A stretch of DNA of 64,000 nt from Hufsiella arboris (GCF_009834875.1 NZ_WVHT01000001.1:248001-312000), one strand, 5' to 3'. Numbered from the stretch's first letter, positions 53,208-63,399 are shown. Translations and numbers: made by a program. The notes: generated by a model from the letters alone, not told the origin.

Positions 53208-55721
53208 TTATGAAAGATCCTCGTATTTTAAACTCATTTTAGCCACACGTTCTTCCAGACTTTCCGTGGTTAATTTCTCGCGGCTCAACCTGTCGACCAT
53301 AATAGGAAAAGAAAAAGGTGTGGGACGCTCGCTTTCGGTGATAATAACGTTCAAGCCCTGTATCCGCTGTAATGCTTGCCGCAATCGAAATTCCTCCAGC
53401 TGAAATTGCAATGCTTCATTATAGGCCTGTCGAACCAAAACGTTATCACTTTCATATTCACTGAATACCTCAAAAAGCAACGAAGTAGAGGCCTGGAGAT
53501 GCTTGCTCTTCATTTCCTTTCCGGGGAAACCGGTAAAGATCAGGCCGGCAATATGAGCGATATCACGGAAACGTCGCCGTGCCATTTCATTGGCGTTCAG
53601 GCTATGTTCAATATCTTCAATCAGGTTGTCGGTTGTAAATAAATCATTGGCAATAGCTTCTTCAATCGGAATTTCTTCATCAGTAAGCAATTCGAATCCG
53701 TAATCATTCATGGCAATGGAATACGTTCCTTTTTTGATTTTCGATATCCGGTAAGCGAATAATGATCCCATTCCTTCGTGTACCAGCCTGCCGTCGAAAG
53801 GATAAAAGAAAAGATGGTAGCCATCCCGGGACGTAAACTTTTCGATCAGAAAGTCAGTTTTAGCGGGCAATACGGAAAGCTCCATCTGCAGGTTGAACAG
53901 GGGGCGGAGGGTTTTTATTTCAATATCCTCTTCTACGCCCAGAACCACCTCATCCAATTTCTCGCGGAACATGGCAGAAAGCTGAGACGACAGCGGCATA
54001 CGCCCGCCCATCCAGCTAGGAATGATTCCCTTTTTCTTGTTGGATTTTTTAACATATGCTGTCATATCCTTTACCTTCACCAGCTCTAGACTGCGCCCTG
54101 CAAACCAGAAAACGTCGCCAACTTTGAGTTTTGAGATAAAGTATTCCTCGATAGAACCCAGGTAACCACCGCTTAGAAATTTGATCCGGATGTTTACGTC
54201 CCCTACTATCGTCCCCATACTCAAACGATGGCGCATGGCTACGCGCCGGCTGGTGACTTTATAAATACCATTTTCAACCTCTACCTTCAAAAATTCATCA
54301 TAGGCCGACAGCGTCTTCCCACCTTTGGTAATGAAATCTAGTATCTGCTGATAATCGTGATATTCAAGGTCAGCATATGCGTAACAGGTTTTCACTTCCT
54401 TAAAAATCATTTCGGGGCGGAAGCCGTCGGAAACTGCGAGCGTCACAAGATATTGCATCAACACATCCATTGCGAGTAAGATCGGGTCACGACTTTCAAA
54501 CACGCCTTCCTTAATGGCTTGTTTCAAAGCGGCGCCTTCAAGCAGTTCCATGGAATGTGTCGGAACGAAATACGCTTTCGAGGTCGCACCAGGGTGGTGG
54601 CCGCTCCTACCCGCACGCTGCATAAAGCGGGCAACGCCTTTGGGACTGCCGATCTGGACCACGGTATCAACCGGGCGGAAATCTACACCGAGATCTAGGC
54701 TCGAGGTACATACTACCAATTTTAAAATTTCATTGTGCAGAGCTTCTTCCACCCATTGCCGCAGCTCGTTATCCAGCGACCCGTGGTGCATGGCCATAAT
54801 GCCGGCATATTCCGGATACTTTTCCAGGATCGCCATGTACCAGATTTCCGTTTGCGAACGCGTGTTGGTGAAGATCAGTGTGGTCTTACTTTTCTCCACG
54901 ATCTGCATCACCTCGGGCAAAAGCTTAATGCCTAGGTGCCCTGCCCAGCTAAACTCCTCGATATTTGGTGGAATAACCGATTCGATGATTATTTTCTTGT
55001 CGATATTGGCCCGGACCAGTTTTACCTTTTCAGGATCGAAATTATTTCCCAAAAGTACCTCTGCCGCCTGTTCTAAATTACCAATGGTTGCGCTAATGCC
55101 CCAGATGCGGAGGTGTTGGTTGTGAGTTGTTAGTTGCTGGTTGTTGGTTGTAGGGATTGAAAGCGGCTTGATTTTTAAAGCCTTGACCCTGGACAATCCG
55201 AGCTCCAACTGCACACCCCGCTTAGTTCCCAACAACTCATGCCATTCGTCGGCAACTATTACCTGCAGATTTTCGAAAAGCTTGGGGTAATCTTTTAATG
55301 CAAGCATCAGGTGAAGGCTCTCCGGTGTGGTGAGCAGCACCTCGGGCTGTTTCTTTTTTAACTCCTGCTTTTCTTTGGCGGGTGTGTCACCAGTACGTGT
55401 ACCTATTTTCCAGGGAATTCCAAGGTCGTCGACCACCGTTTGCATTGCTTTGCGGATATCGTTGGTCAAAGCACGCAGGGGCGTAATCCACAGCATGAGC
55501 AGGCCGTTATCTTTCCGTGTCTGATAATCTGTTGGATACCTGTCGATATAATCAATCAGAAATGGCAAAAACATAGCGAATGTTTTACCGCTGCCCGTTG
55601 GTGCATTTAAAAGGCCCGAGTATCCGGCAAGATAAACCTCCTCCATTTCCTTTTGAAACGGAAATTGTCTCCATTTTTTAGTTTTAAACCAGGTGGATAT
55701 AATCTTTTGGCCGGCAGTCAT
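53208..55721 (-). CDS. Ligase-associated DNA damage response DEXH-box helicase
   Basis: An 837-residue Lhr-like superfamily 2 helicase. Walker A is NAPTGSGKT (residues 39-47), the DEXH box is VADEWHELLGTKRG (near 160), motif VI is QRAGRSGH (near 355), and C-terminal winged-helix and Lhr-type domains follow. It belongs to the small Lhr type encoded with ATP-dependent ligases and MBL exonucleases in a repair cluster. Here it is separated from the ligase by an unrelated gene. The usual companion PdeM phosphoesterase is not found beside it. Confidence 0.92.
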   Translation of the reverse strand: MTAGQKIISTWFKTKKWRQFPFQKEMEEVYLAGYSGLLNAPTGSGKTFAMFLPFLIDYIDRYPTDYQTRKDNGLLMLWITPLRALTNDIRKAMQTVVDDLGIPWKIGTRTGDTPAKEKQELKKKQPEVLLTTPESLHLMLALKDYPKLFENLQVIVADEWHELLGTKRGVQLELGLSRVKALKIKPLSIPTTNNQQLTTHNQHLRIWGISATIGNLEQAAEVLLGNNFDPEKVKLVRANIDKKIIIESVIPPNIEEFSWAGHLGIKLLPEVMQIVEKSKTTLIFTNTRSQTEIWYMAILEKYPEYAGIMAMHHGSLDNELRQWVEEALHNEILKLVVCTSSLDLGVDFRPVDTVVQIGSPKGVARFMQRAGRSGHHPGATSKAYFVPTHSMELLEGAALKQAIKEGVFESRDPILLAMDVLMQYLVTLAVSDGFRPEMIFKEVKTCYAYADLEYHDYQQILDFITKGGKTLSAYDEFLKVEVENGIYKVTSRRVAMRHRLSMGTIVGDVNIRIKFLSGGYLGSIEEYFISKLKVGDVFWFAGRSLELVKVKDMTAYVKKSNKKKGIIPSWMGGRMPLSSQLSAMFREKLDEVVLGVEEDIEIKTLRPLFNLQMELSVLPAKTDFLIEKFTSRDGYHLFFYPFDGRLVHEGMGSLFAYRISKIKKGTYSIAMNDYGFELLTDEEIPIEEAIANDLFTTDNLIEDIEHSLNANEMARRRFRDIAHIAGLIFTGFPGKEMKSKHLQASTSLLFEVFSEYESDNVLVRQAYNEALQFQLEEFRLRQALQRIQGLNVIITESERPTPFSFPIMVDRLSREKLTTESLEERVAKMSLKYEDLS

Positions 55722-55904
55722 TATTAGATTGTAAACAGAATTGCTTTCGAAAGTTTTTTTTTGAGCAAAATTCCGGAAAGGTAATTGAAAAATTCAAAGT
55801 TTTATTTGATCAAAAACATCGATTGATTTCAATTCGGTAAGCCGCTCACGGTCGGAACTGTTAATGGAAGCAGTCTGTTTATCGTTTTATTAACAGGAAC
55901 AGCA
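55722..55904. other. Intergenic region with inverted repeat
   Basis: CTGTTAA at 55858-55864 and TTAACAG at 55890-55896 form an inverted repeat after the NHL gene stop. No T-tract follows, so a terminator role is weakly supported. The rest shows no feature. Confidence 0.3.
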
Positions 55905-57020
55905 TCAATGCCTTGCTATTTTCCTGATGGCACCACTAATTGCTTCTGCCACAAATATGCCATTTGGATTTACCGTTAATCCCCGGGGAGCCTCAAAGGT
56001 TGCCTGTAAGGCGGGACCATCCTTGTATTGTTCATGAACGGGTATAGCTAAGTTTCCTGTGAGAGGAGTTAGAACCTTGTCATAGGAAAGATGGAACAAC
56101 TGATATGATTCCTTATAACGATCAGTTGAAACGAACAGAATGACGTTTTCGTACGGAGTCAGTTTAAAGTTTTTATCCCTTTTGGTCACGGCAAAACAAA
56201 TGATATGAGTATCAGGTATACTATCATTTACATCATTTTTCCACTTAAAGAAAGTTGTTACCTGGCCTTTCATGCTTATTTTCCTTATGGAACTTGGTAT
56301 TCCAGTAACAAAGTTCCGAAGGTCATCTACGACCCAAAGATTACCGTCTGCTCCAAATTTGACAAAACCCGGGTTGTTAAAACGCGCTTGTTCCCCTAGC
56401 CCGTCTTTATCGCCCCACGTTCCTTTTTTCCCTGCCAGTATGCTCGTAACTCCTGCTTTGGTACGTTTAATGATTCGATTGTTGGAGGGATCGGGAATGT
56501 AGATGCTGCTATCAGGTCCTATTGCTAAGTCACGAACACCAGAAAGAGGTTCCGTCACAGGCAGGATAGTGGTTTTTTTGTTCTTGTCTGCTTTAACAAT
56601 AACTTCAGAACTATTGCCGGTGCCATAATCAGGATGTGAACTTATAAAATAGACACTTCCGTTCGCTCCCGCTTTGATGCCGTACGGATGTTCATAATTT
56701 AGAAAAAAAGTGTAACTGCCCTGGGCGGTGACTTTATAAATCGTATTGATATCTGGAGAGGTTACATACATTACCCCGTCGGCATCACTGCATATGTTGT
56801 ACGGATAATCTCCTTTAGGAAAGTTGTAATCGGGATTTCTGCCACCTACCGTACTCACCACATAGGATGGCATTGACACGCTCGTTTTTGCAGTGGCTAA
56901 AGCATTATTTTCCTGAACAGGATTTTCTGATAATTCAGCGTCTTTCTTACAGTTTTGTAACGATAGTATTCCGAATGCTAACACGCCAAGCGGAATCATT
57001 TTGATAACATTTGCTTTCAT
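55905..57020 (-). CDS. NHL-repeat beta-propeller lipoprotein
   Basis: A 371-residue protein with a lipoprotein signal (PLGVLAFGILSLQNC, Cys near 24). The mature part consists of NHL-type blades: PYNICSDADGVMYVTSPDINTIYKV, VRDLAIGPDSSIYIPDPSNNRIIKR, GFVKFGADGNLWVVDD and the final RGLTVNPNGIFVAEA...IRKI. Such propellers bind ligands at the cell surface; no partner is known. Nothing links it to DNA repair, yet it sits between the helicase and the ligase genes, so it probably came in by insertion or rearrangement. Confidence 0.85.
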   Translation of the reverse strand: MKANVIKMIPLGVLAFGILSLQNCKKDAELSENPVQENNALATAKTSVSMPSYVVSTVGGRNPDYNFPKGDYPYNICSDADGVMYVTSPDINTIYKVTAQGSYTFFLNYEHPYGIKAGANGSVYFISSHPDYGTGNSSEVIVKADKNKKTTILPVTEPLSGVRDLAIGPDSSIYIPDPSNNRIIKRTKAGVTSILAGKKGTWGDKDGLGEQARFNNPGFVKFGADGNLWVVDDLRNFVTGIPSSIRKISMKGQVTTFFKWKNDVNDSIPDTHIICFAVTKRDKNFKLTPYENVILFVSTDRYKESYQLFHLSYDKVLTPLTGNLAIPVHEQYKDGPALQATFEAPRGLTVNPNGIFVAEAISGAIRKIARH

Positions 57021-57549
57021 AACAAAGGTTAACTGGTTGACTTAAAATTATCAATAATCTGGCACGAAAAGACATGTTTAAGATAATCGAGTAAAAGTTG
57101 TGCAATTCGGCCAACTCCCGGCCTTACTATCGTTGCTGAACGGAGGTCAAACCAACGAAGGGGAAACTAATCTGAAAAATCATAAGATATGGGCTGAAAG
57201 TTCGCGCCGGCGAAGATGAGGTTAAGACTCACTATCAGCGCAATTTTATGGTCGTAGTATGTATTTACTTGAAAAACAGTGGCGGTAGTTCTTAGCTTCT
57301 TTCCTCCCGTGCTTCGCTCATACTTCACGAGGCCTTAGCCACATTGCCGGTATCCGCTTCGCCCGGGTTTACTTTACGCTGGCCGGTTTGTTATCGGAAC
57401 TGTTGTTTGGGCCTCATGGCTGTCGTTCACATGATCGCCGATCGAGTGTAGGTGCGGGATACTATCCGTTTATTTTAAACCGGATGGATTGATGTTTGTG
57501 AACGATTATGTTCAATTTTGTGAAGATGGTAAGTTGCCCTTCAATCCTG
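57021..57549. other. Unassigned noncoding region between the ligase and NHL genes, 529 bp
   Basis: No open frame of coding character, hairpin terminator or RNA gene was recognised. The part from about 57290 to 57440 is more GC-rich than its surroundings and is interrupted by stops in all frames I tried. It may be the remains of inserted DNA. Confidence 0.4.
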
Positions 57550-59160
57550 TTAAAGCAACTCCTTCAAACTTTCAATCGTATCCGCTTCCTCTATTTTCTT
57601 ATCATGTCGCCATCTTAATATTCTCGGAAACCGCAACGCAACACCCGATTTGTGCCTGTTCGATTGATTAATTCCTTCGAAACCTATCTCAAAAACTAAT
57701 TGAGGTTTTACTGTGCGCACAGGGCCGAATTTCTCGATCGTATTGCGCTTGATGAAGTTGTCGACCTGCGCGATCTCTTTGTCAGTTAAACCGGAATAGG
57801 CTTTTGCAAAAGGCACCAATTTATCGGCATCCCAAACGGCGAAAGTATAATCGGTGTACATATCCGCCCGCCGGCCGTGGCCCTTTTGAGCGTATATCAT
57901 AACCGCGTCTACGGACAAAGGATCAACTTTCCATTTCCACCAGTCGCCACGTTTGCGGCCGGTTTGGTAGGAAGAATCTTTACGTTTGAGCATGAAGCCT
58001 TCGGCGACGTTTTCTCGGGCGGTTAGGCGAAGATCATAAAGCTCCTGCCACGTTTTAAAGTTTACAACCGGCGACAACCTGAAAACTTCTTGATGTGAGC
58101 TGGACTGCTGCAATTGCTCGAGAATCTTCCGGCGCTCGTGCAAAGGTTTGTAGCGAATATCCTCACCATTATATTCCAGGCAATCGTACGCGATAAACGC
58201 CATCGGACTATCGGCCAGGATTTTTTTGGTCAGATTCTTTCGTCCAATACGTGTTTGCAAAACGTTGAACGGAAGCGGGCAGTTGCCCGAAAAACAGATC
58301 GCTTCACCGTCCAATACAGTTCCGTCCGGCAGTTCATCTAAAAAGTCGTGCAGTTCGGGAAACTTGTCGGTAGCCAGGTCTTCGCCGCGTGTCCATACAA
58401 AATTTTTGCCATCGCGATGAATGGCTTCAGCACGTATGCCGTCCCACTTCCACTCGGCTTGCCAGTTCGCAGGATCACCCAAAGCTTCTTCCATTTCCTC
58501 AGCGGATTTGGCTTTATCGGAAGTCTCCTGTATCGCGTAAGCCAGGTAAAAAGGATACGGCCGGGAAATATCATCCGAAGCATCCTGCTCCTGCATCAAT
58601 TGCGGATAATTGAAGCTTTGCGGATCCCAATTCCCCATGATGCGGTGAGTTAAAGTCGCTGAATCCAATCCGGATATTTCCGCGAGCGCTTTGATGATTA
58701 AGTTTTGTGAAACGCCCACGCGAAAACTTCCCGTAAGCACTTTATTAAAAACAAAGCGCTCCTGTTGGTCCATCACTGACCAGGCTTCGGTTAGCCATTT
58801 TTTGCGTTGTTCTTCGTTAAGGTCGCCAAGTTCATTTATTTCATCGATCCATTCGCTTAAGGATTTATCCTGCGTAGAAGTATTTTGCGGAAGCAGCAAT
58901 GAGATGGTTTCACCCAAATCGCCAACCACATGATAGCTTTCCTCGAACAGCCACTGCGGAATGCCTGTCATTTCCATCGCCCAGTTACGAACGAATGTTG
59001 AGTTGATTTGTCGTTTTGGTTTCCTACCCGTGAACAGCGCCAACGTTTGGATCTTATCGCTGTCAGAAACGGCTGTAAAGTAGTCTTTAAGTATCCTGAC
59101 CTTTTCGTTTGTTTTGTTCGTTTCATCCAGGTCGGCGAAAAGCTTAGCGAAGGCTCTCAT
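57550..59160 (-). CDS. ATP-dependent DNA ligase
   Basis: A 536-residue ligase: N-terminal DNA-binding domain (about 1-200), nucleotidyltransferase domain with AMP-accepting Lys238 in EWKWDGIRAE, motif III LDGEAICF, motif IV near EGFMLKRKDS, motif V WWKWKVDP, and an OB-fold domain (about 410-536). It seals nicks with ATP, here in a repair role beside the NAD ligase every bacterium carries. It overlaps the exonuclease gene by 4 bp (ATGA), so the two are translationally coupled. Confidence 0.94.
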   Translation of the reverse strand: MRAFAKLFADLDETNKTNEKVRILKDYFTAVSDSDKIQTLALFTGRKPKRQINSTFVRNWAMEMTGIPQWLFEESYHVVGDLGETISLLLPQNTSTQDKSLSEWIDEINELGDLNEEQRKKWLTEAWSVMDQQERFVFNKVLTGSFRVGVSQNLIIKALAEISGLDSATLTHRIMGNWDPQSFNYPQLMQEQDASDDISRPYPFYLAYAIQETSDKAKSAEEMEEALGDPANWQAEWKWDGIRAEAIHRDGKNFVWTRGEDLATDKFPELHDFLDELPDGTVLDGEAICFSGNCPLPFNVLQTRIGRKNLTKKILADSPMAFIAYDCLEYNGEDIRYKPLHERRKILEQLQQSSSHQEVFRLSPVVNFKTWQELYDLRLTARENVAEGFMLKRKDSSYQTGRKRGDWWKWKVDPLSVDAVMIYAQKGHGRRADMYTDYTFAVWDADKLVPFAKAYSGLTDKEIAQVDNFIKRNTIEKFGPVRTVKPQLVFEIGFEGINQSNRHKSGVALRFPRILRWRHDKKIEEADTIESLKELL

Positions 59161-60254
59161 AATTCTCCCCCTCCGCTTTCGGCTACTGCTTCTTTGTCCT
59201 TTATAACATCACCTTCTTCATCTACAATTTCAACCGGTGCTTCATCGGCTTCGGTGGCTTCATCGCCGCCATAGAGTGTTTTGGCCTCGCGCGCGTCATA
59301 GCCAATTTCGGAAAGGTACCGGGAAAACGACGCCGTGTAACCATGCGTGAGGTAAACCGTTTCGCATTCCGTTGCTTCAATCGCCTGTACCAGGCCATCC
59401 CAGTCTGCATGGTCAGAAAGCACAAAGCCACGATCAGCGGCCATGCGGCGTTTTGCTCCCCGTAAAGCCATCCAGCCGGAACAGTAACCAAATCCGTAGG
59501 GCTGAAATTTCCGCATCCAGGGTGTTCCAACCGACGATGGCGGAGCCAGGACAATTCCTTTCCGTATCTCTTCTTTGTTTGTTTCAGGAGTAATACGGTA
59601 CGTTGCGTGCAAATTCAAACCGTTACGAAGCAAGGCCTCTTGCGTATTTTGAATGACCCCATGTGCATAAACTTTCCCTAATGAATGATCCAGGTGCTGC
59701 AAAATGCGCTGTGCTTTGCCAAGCGAATAGCCTACAATGACTGTCGCTTTACCCTCCTCAAGGTTTTGCTTCCACCAGCTGTTGATTCCATCATGAATTT
59801 CCTTTTGCGGCTTCCATTTATAAACCGGCATTCCGAACGTACATTCTGAAATAAACGAATGACATTTGACAGGTTCGAATGGCGCACAAACACCGTCATC
59901 TTCCAGTTTGTAATCGCCGGAAACAACCCAAATCTCGCCTTTATATTCAACACGAATTTGTGATGACCCGATGATGTGACCAGCCGGATGAAACGAAATT
60001 TTCACACCGTTAATAGTGACAGGTTCGTTATAAGAAATAGTTTCCAAATCGATATCGCCTAACCTGTATTTTAAAATTTCCTCCGACAAGTTATGCGCCA
60101 GGTATTTTTTACTTCCCGGGCGGGCGTGGTCCGAATGCGCATGGGTAATTAATGCTTTATCAACCGGCTTCCAGGGGTCGATGTAAAACTCGCCGGCGGA
60201 GCAGTAGATTCCGCAATCGTTAAATTCTAGCAGAGGTTTACGAGGCATATCCAA
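59157..60254 (-). CDS. Ligase-associated DNA damage response exonuclease (MBL fold)
   Basis: A 365-residue beta-CASP-like metallo-beta-lactamase-fold nuclease. The metal motif THAHSDHARPG (His38, His40, Asp42, His43) is followed by HPAGHIIGSSQI, SGDYKLEDDG and LSDHADWDG, as in the mRNA 3'-end-processing/exonuclease group linked to ATP-dependent ligases. It likely trims DNA ends before ligation. It is the first gene of the exonuclease-ligase pair. The C-terminal 35 residues are acidic and probably flexible. Confidence 0.9.
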   Translation of the reverse strand: MDMPRKPLLEFNDCGIYCSAGEFYIDPWKPVDKALITHAHSDHARPGSKKYLAHNLSEEILKYRLGDIDLETISYNEPVTINGVKISFHPAGHIIGSSQIRVEYKGEIWVVSGDYKLEDDGVCAPFEPVKCHSFISECTFGMPVYKWKPQKEIHDGINSWWKQNLEEGKATVIVGYSLGKAQRILQHLDHSLGKVYAHGVIQNTQEALLRNGLNLHATYRITPETNKEEIRKGIVLAPPSSVGTPWMRKFQPYGFGYCSGWMALRGAKRRMAADRGFVLSDHADWDGLVQAIEATECETVYLTHGYTASFSRYLSEIGYDAREAKTLYGGDEATEADEAPVEIVDEEGDVIKDKEAVAESGGGEL

Positions 60255-60445
60255 TTAACCTGAAGACGGCGGAATAGTTTGTTCGACGCTGGCTTGGCCA
60301 AAAACGATTGATAGCATATCAAACGACGAAACTAAAATCCGAAAAAAAGAAATGCTTATAGTTGGGCTGTGATTTTAAACACTTAAATTTATTCTGCGAA
60401 TGAATCTTGATCTTCAAATACCTTAAACTAACTAATAAGTCGATT

Positions 60446-60961
60446 ATGAAATACTGGTTGTTATTTTTCATAGTTGTTTGCACATTAGATGCTAAAGCGC
60501 AAATTTTTACCTACAACACGGCGGAAGGGATGCCGCTTTTCTTTATCGACTCAGTCAAATTTAAAGTATTGCCGTTTTTCGCGGTTGACAAAATTGCTGA
60601 TTTACAAATAGTTGGGTATAAAGAGGGTAGCAAAGTGTATGTTAATGGAGAGATGTATTTTAAGTTAAAGAATTCAAAATCATTGAATTTGTTAACGCTG
60701 GATCAGATAGCGAAAAATTATGGCATTCATGCAAAATCTCTAATTTACATGGTTGACGGCCAATTCGTACGGGACACCAGCGATATTAAAATCGATTCAT
60801 CTTATGTGTATAAATGTTTAATCCATAAGTCGGGTGATTTCAAGTATTTAAACGTCGCACCGCTGACCATTCTTAATGTACTAACGAGAAATAAAGAAAA
60901 CCTGGATAGAGACACTATTCGTTACATAAAAGGTATCAGCCCTGCAACAGCTGACAACTAA
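60446..60961 (+). CDS. Secreted protein of unknown function
   Basis: About 171 residues with a signal peptide (YWLLFFIVVCTLDAKAQ, cleavage near 18). I recognise no family. The mature part has a charged N-terminal half (FFIDSVKFKVLPFFAVDKIADLQIV) and a segment LLTLDQIAKNYGIHAKSLIYMVDGQFV that recalls the plug-like or TonB-dependent receptor-associated domains of Bacteroidota, but this is weak. The start at 60446 begins the signal peptide. It stands between divergent and convergent neighbours, not in an operon. Confidence 0.6.
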   Translation: MKYWLLFFIVVCTLDAKAQIFTYNTAEGMPLFFIDSVKFKVLPFFAVDKIADLQIVGYKEGSKVYVNGEMYFKLKNSKSLNLLTLDQIAKNYGIHAKSLIYMVDGQFVRDTSDIKIDSSYVYKCLIHKSGDFKYLNVAPLTILNVLTRNKENLDRDTIRYIKGISPATADN

Positions 60962-60972
60962 GTTTTGCAAAT

Positions 60973-61001
60973 AAAAAAAGCGACGAGTTTCCCCGCCGCT
61001 T
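60973..61001 (-). terminator. Terminator of the C-terminal processing protease gene
   Basis: The minus strand shows AAGCGGCG/CGTCGCTT (60994-61001 with 60978-60985, one G-U pair) followed by a T-run. It lies just after the protease stop. Confidence 0.65.
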
Positions 61002-61021
61002 CCTGGTCTAATTTTTTGGAA

Positions 61022-63244
61022 TTAAAATTTCTGAGCTGGCTTATTTGTTAGCTGGTTATTCGCAGAAGCCTTAATAAAATCAGCCATTACATTTAAACTT
61101 TCGTCTTCAACGAAATCGATATCATTTTTGGGCCGGGCTTCACCTTTTTTCAATGGTGGCAATCCTTTTAATTTCCGGCGCGCATTGTCTCTTGCAAGTG
61201 TCTTTTCGTCCTGCTCTTCGCGCTCTTTTTTAAGCTGTGACTGATTTAATGTAACGGAAGTTTCTTTTTCGCGTTTGTTAAACTCAGAAATGTCATCAAG
61301 TAAATACTGGTACTCAGGCGATGCTTTCATACGTTTTTCATGCATTGATTCCAGTGATGGAATTACTCCTGAAAGATTAGCATACGGTGTAAAAGTACTT
61401 GACTGAATAGTATCCCACGGCATCGCCGAAGGCTCAGAACTTTCACCGAACTTATCCGCTGGAAATATCATTGGGAACTGGATATCCGGCATTACGCCTT
61501 TGTGTTGAGTGCTGCTTCCATTGATACGGTAAAACTTAGCGGTTGTGAAATTAATCTGTCCATACGGAGCATCATCGGATCCAACAACCATGTTTTTGTT
61601 TTTTGGATCCTTGCGGGCTGCCAAAAGCATTAACTTGTCGGTGGCGCTCAATACACGGTTCATGTTCACTGCAGATTGTACCGATCCCTTACCATAGGTT
61701 TGTGTTCCGATAATCAGGCCCCGTCCATAATCCTGAATGGCTCCTGCAAAAATCTCTGATGCCGACGCACTGAATCGGTCAACCATCACTCCCAACGGGC
61801 CGTTCCAGGTTATTGACGGATCTTCGTCTTCATCTACTTCTACCGCATTGCGGGTATCGCGCGTTTGAACAACCGGTCCTTTCGGAATAAATAACCCGGT
61901 TAGCGAAATCGCCTCAGGTAAAGAACCACCGCCATTCTGGCGAAGATCTACCAGCACCGCGTCAACCTTTTGCTGCTTTAAAGTATCGAGCAATAACTTC
62001 ACGTCGCGGGTTGTACTTTTATAATTCGGATCGCCAGCCTGTGCTGCTTTCCAGTCAGCGTAGAATCCAGGGATGGTAATTACTCCTATACGGTAAGTTT
62101 TACCATCAGAATTAACTGTTTTAATTGTCTTTTTAGCAGACTGGTCTTGTAATACAATTTTGTCGCGAACCAGGCTTATTATTTTAGGCGACGATGTCAA
62201 TTCCTGTCCAGCGGGAATCACTTTTAGCCGCACCGTTGTGCCTTTAGGCCCTTTTATTTTAGAAACCACGTTATCAAGCCTCCAGCCAATCACATCTTCA
62301 AACTCGCCGTCCTTACCTTGCGCAACACCGATAATCCGGTCGTTTGCCTGTATAGTTTTCGCTTTGAACGCAGGTCCGCCGGGGATTATTTCAGCGATTT
62401 TCACCACTTCGTTATCTAACTGAAGACGGGCGCCGATACCTTCAAACGTACGAGCCATCTCTTCATTAAACTCCTGCGCACGCACGGGAACAAAATAATT
62501 AGTATGCGGATCGATTGACTCCGTAAAGGCATCCATCATGATCTGAAATGCATCCTGGTTATTTATTTTTTTTGACTGAGCCAATAGGTTTTCGTAACGT
62601 TTTTTTAGCGTCTGAATGTTCTTGGTTTCGTCTGATGACGCTTTGGTGTCAGTAGCATCGGGACTTTTGGTACCAATCGGAATATTTTTATTTGTTCCTT
62701 TATCTGTGTTTGCCAGCCGAAGATTTAACAGGTCGTATTCAACCCGGGAAGTCCATAAAGAATCTGAAGCCGCTTGTGATGCCAGCCATGGTAAATCTTC
62801 CCTATTGTAAGAATATGTTCCTGAATTAAAAGTGAACGGCTTGTTCAGCTGTGAAATAGAATAATTAATTCGGCCTGTGTAACGTTGCTGGAAAACATTA
62901 AAGATTCGGAAAAGTGATGTCAGATCGCCGTCCTTTAAATCGTCGTCCAAAGTTGTTCTGTACTGGTTAAAATCCTTAATATCGCTGGCAAGAAAATAGT
63001 TCTTATTCTGGTCCAGGCTTTTGATAAATCGATCAAGTATTACTCCTGACAGGGAATCATTAAGAGGAACTTTTTTATAGTGATATTTTTCAAGCAGGGC
63101 CACCAGGTTTTTTGTGACGATAGATTGCTGTATATCCGGTTTCAATCCGGAAGCATCGCCGGTATCATCGAGGTTGACCCGAGGACTGGCCTGGCAGGCC
63201 AACGTGGCTGCTATACAAGCTGATAAAAATATTTTCTTTAACAT
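61022..63244 (-). CDS. Carboxy-terminal (tail-specific) processing protease, S41 family
   Basis: About 740 residues with a signal peptide or lipoprotein-like leader (IFLSACIAATLAC). An N-terminal helical domain (about 30-240) precedes a PDZ domain (about 250-340, EVVKIAEIIPGGPAFKAK) and the S41 protease core with the Ser-Lys dyad in DRFSASASEIFAGA and TYGKGSVQ (near 495 and 520), then a C-terminal DUF3340-like region. It is the Prc/Tsp type that degrades or matures periplasmic proteins. The start at 63244 is chosen for its leader; 63268 and 63286 are possible. Confidence 0.92.
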   Translation of the reverse strand: MLKKIFLSACIAATLACQASPRVNLDDTGDASGLKPDIQQSIVTKNLVALLEKYHYKKVPLNDSLSGVILDRFIKSLDQNKNYFLASDIKDFNQYRTTLDDDLKDGDLTSLFRIFNVFQQRYTGRINYSISQLNKPFTFNSGTYSYNREDLPWLASQAASDSLWTSRVEYDLLNLRLANTDKGTNKNIPIGTKSPDATDTKASSDETKNIQTLKKRYENLLAQSKKINNQDAFQIMMDAFTESIDPHTNYFVPVRAQEFNEEMARTFEGIGARLQLDNEVVKIAEIIPGGPAFKAKTIQANDRIIGVAQGKDGEFEDVIGWRLDNVVSKIKGPKGTTVRLKVIPAGQELTSSPKIISLVRDKIVLQDQSAKKTIKTVNSDGKTYRIGVITIPGFYADWKAAQAGDPNYKSTTRDVKLLLDTLKQQKVDAVLVDLRQNGGGSLPEAISLTGLFIPKGPVVQTRDTRNAVEVDEDEDPSITWNGPLGVMVDRFSASASEIFAGAIQDYGRGLIIGTQTYGKGSVQSAVNMNRVLSATDKLMLLAARKDPKNKNMVVGSDDAPYGQINFTTAKFYRINGSSTQHKGVMPDIQFPMIFPADKFGESSEPSAMPWDTIQSSTFTPYANLSGVIPSLESMHEKRMKASPEYQYLLDDISEFNKREKETSVTLNQSQLKKEREEQDEKTLARDNARRKLKGLPPLKKGEARPKNDIDFVEDESLNVMADFIKASANNQLTNKPAQKF

Positions 63245-63310
63245 ATCCTTACAAGTTTTAAGATTCATTGATATGCGAACTAACAAAATAAAAATGACAA
63301 ACTATTCAAT

Positions 63311-63337
63311 AAAAAGAGGCAGCTTGTTACTGCCTCA
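63311..63337 (-). terminator. Terminator of the right-edge TPR gene
   Basis: GAGGCAG/CTGCCTC (63317-63323 with 63331-63337, 7-nt loop) followed on the minus strand by TTTTTA. Confidence 0.7.
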
Positions 63338-63399
63338 TGGTAAATTCTTTACCAAAAAACGCTTTCTGTTTAACTCAAAAAAACTGTTTTTGTTACAGG

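Noticed and set aside
54514-55125. 203-codon open frame opposite the helicase gene
   Set aside because: It is antisense to conserved helicase motifs and its translation has no recognisable domain; a shadow frame.
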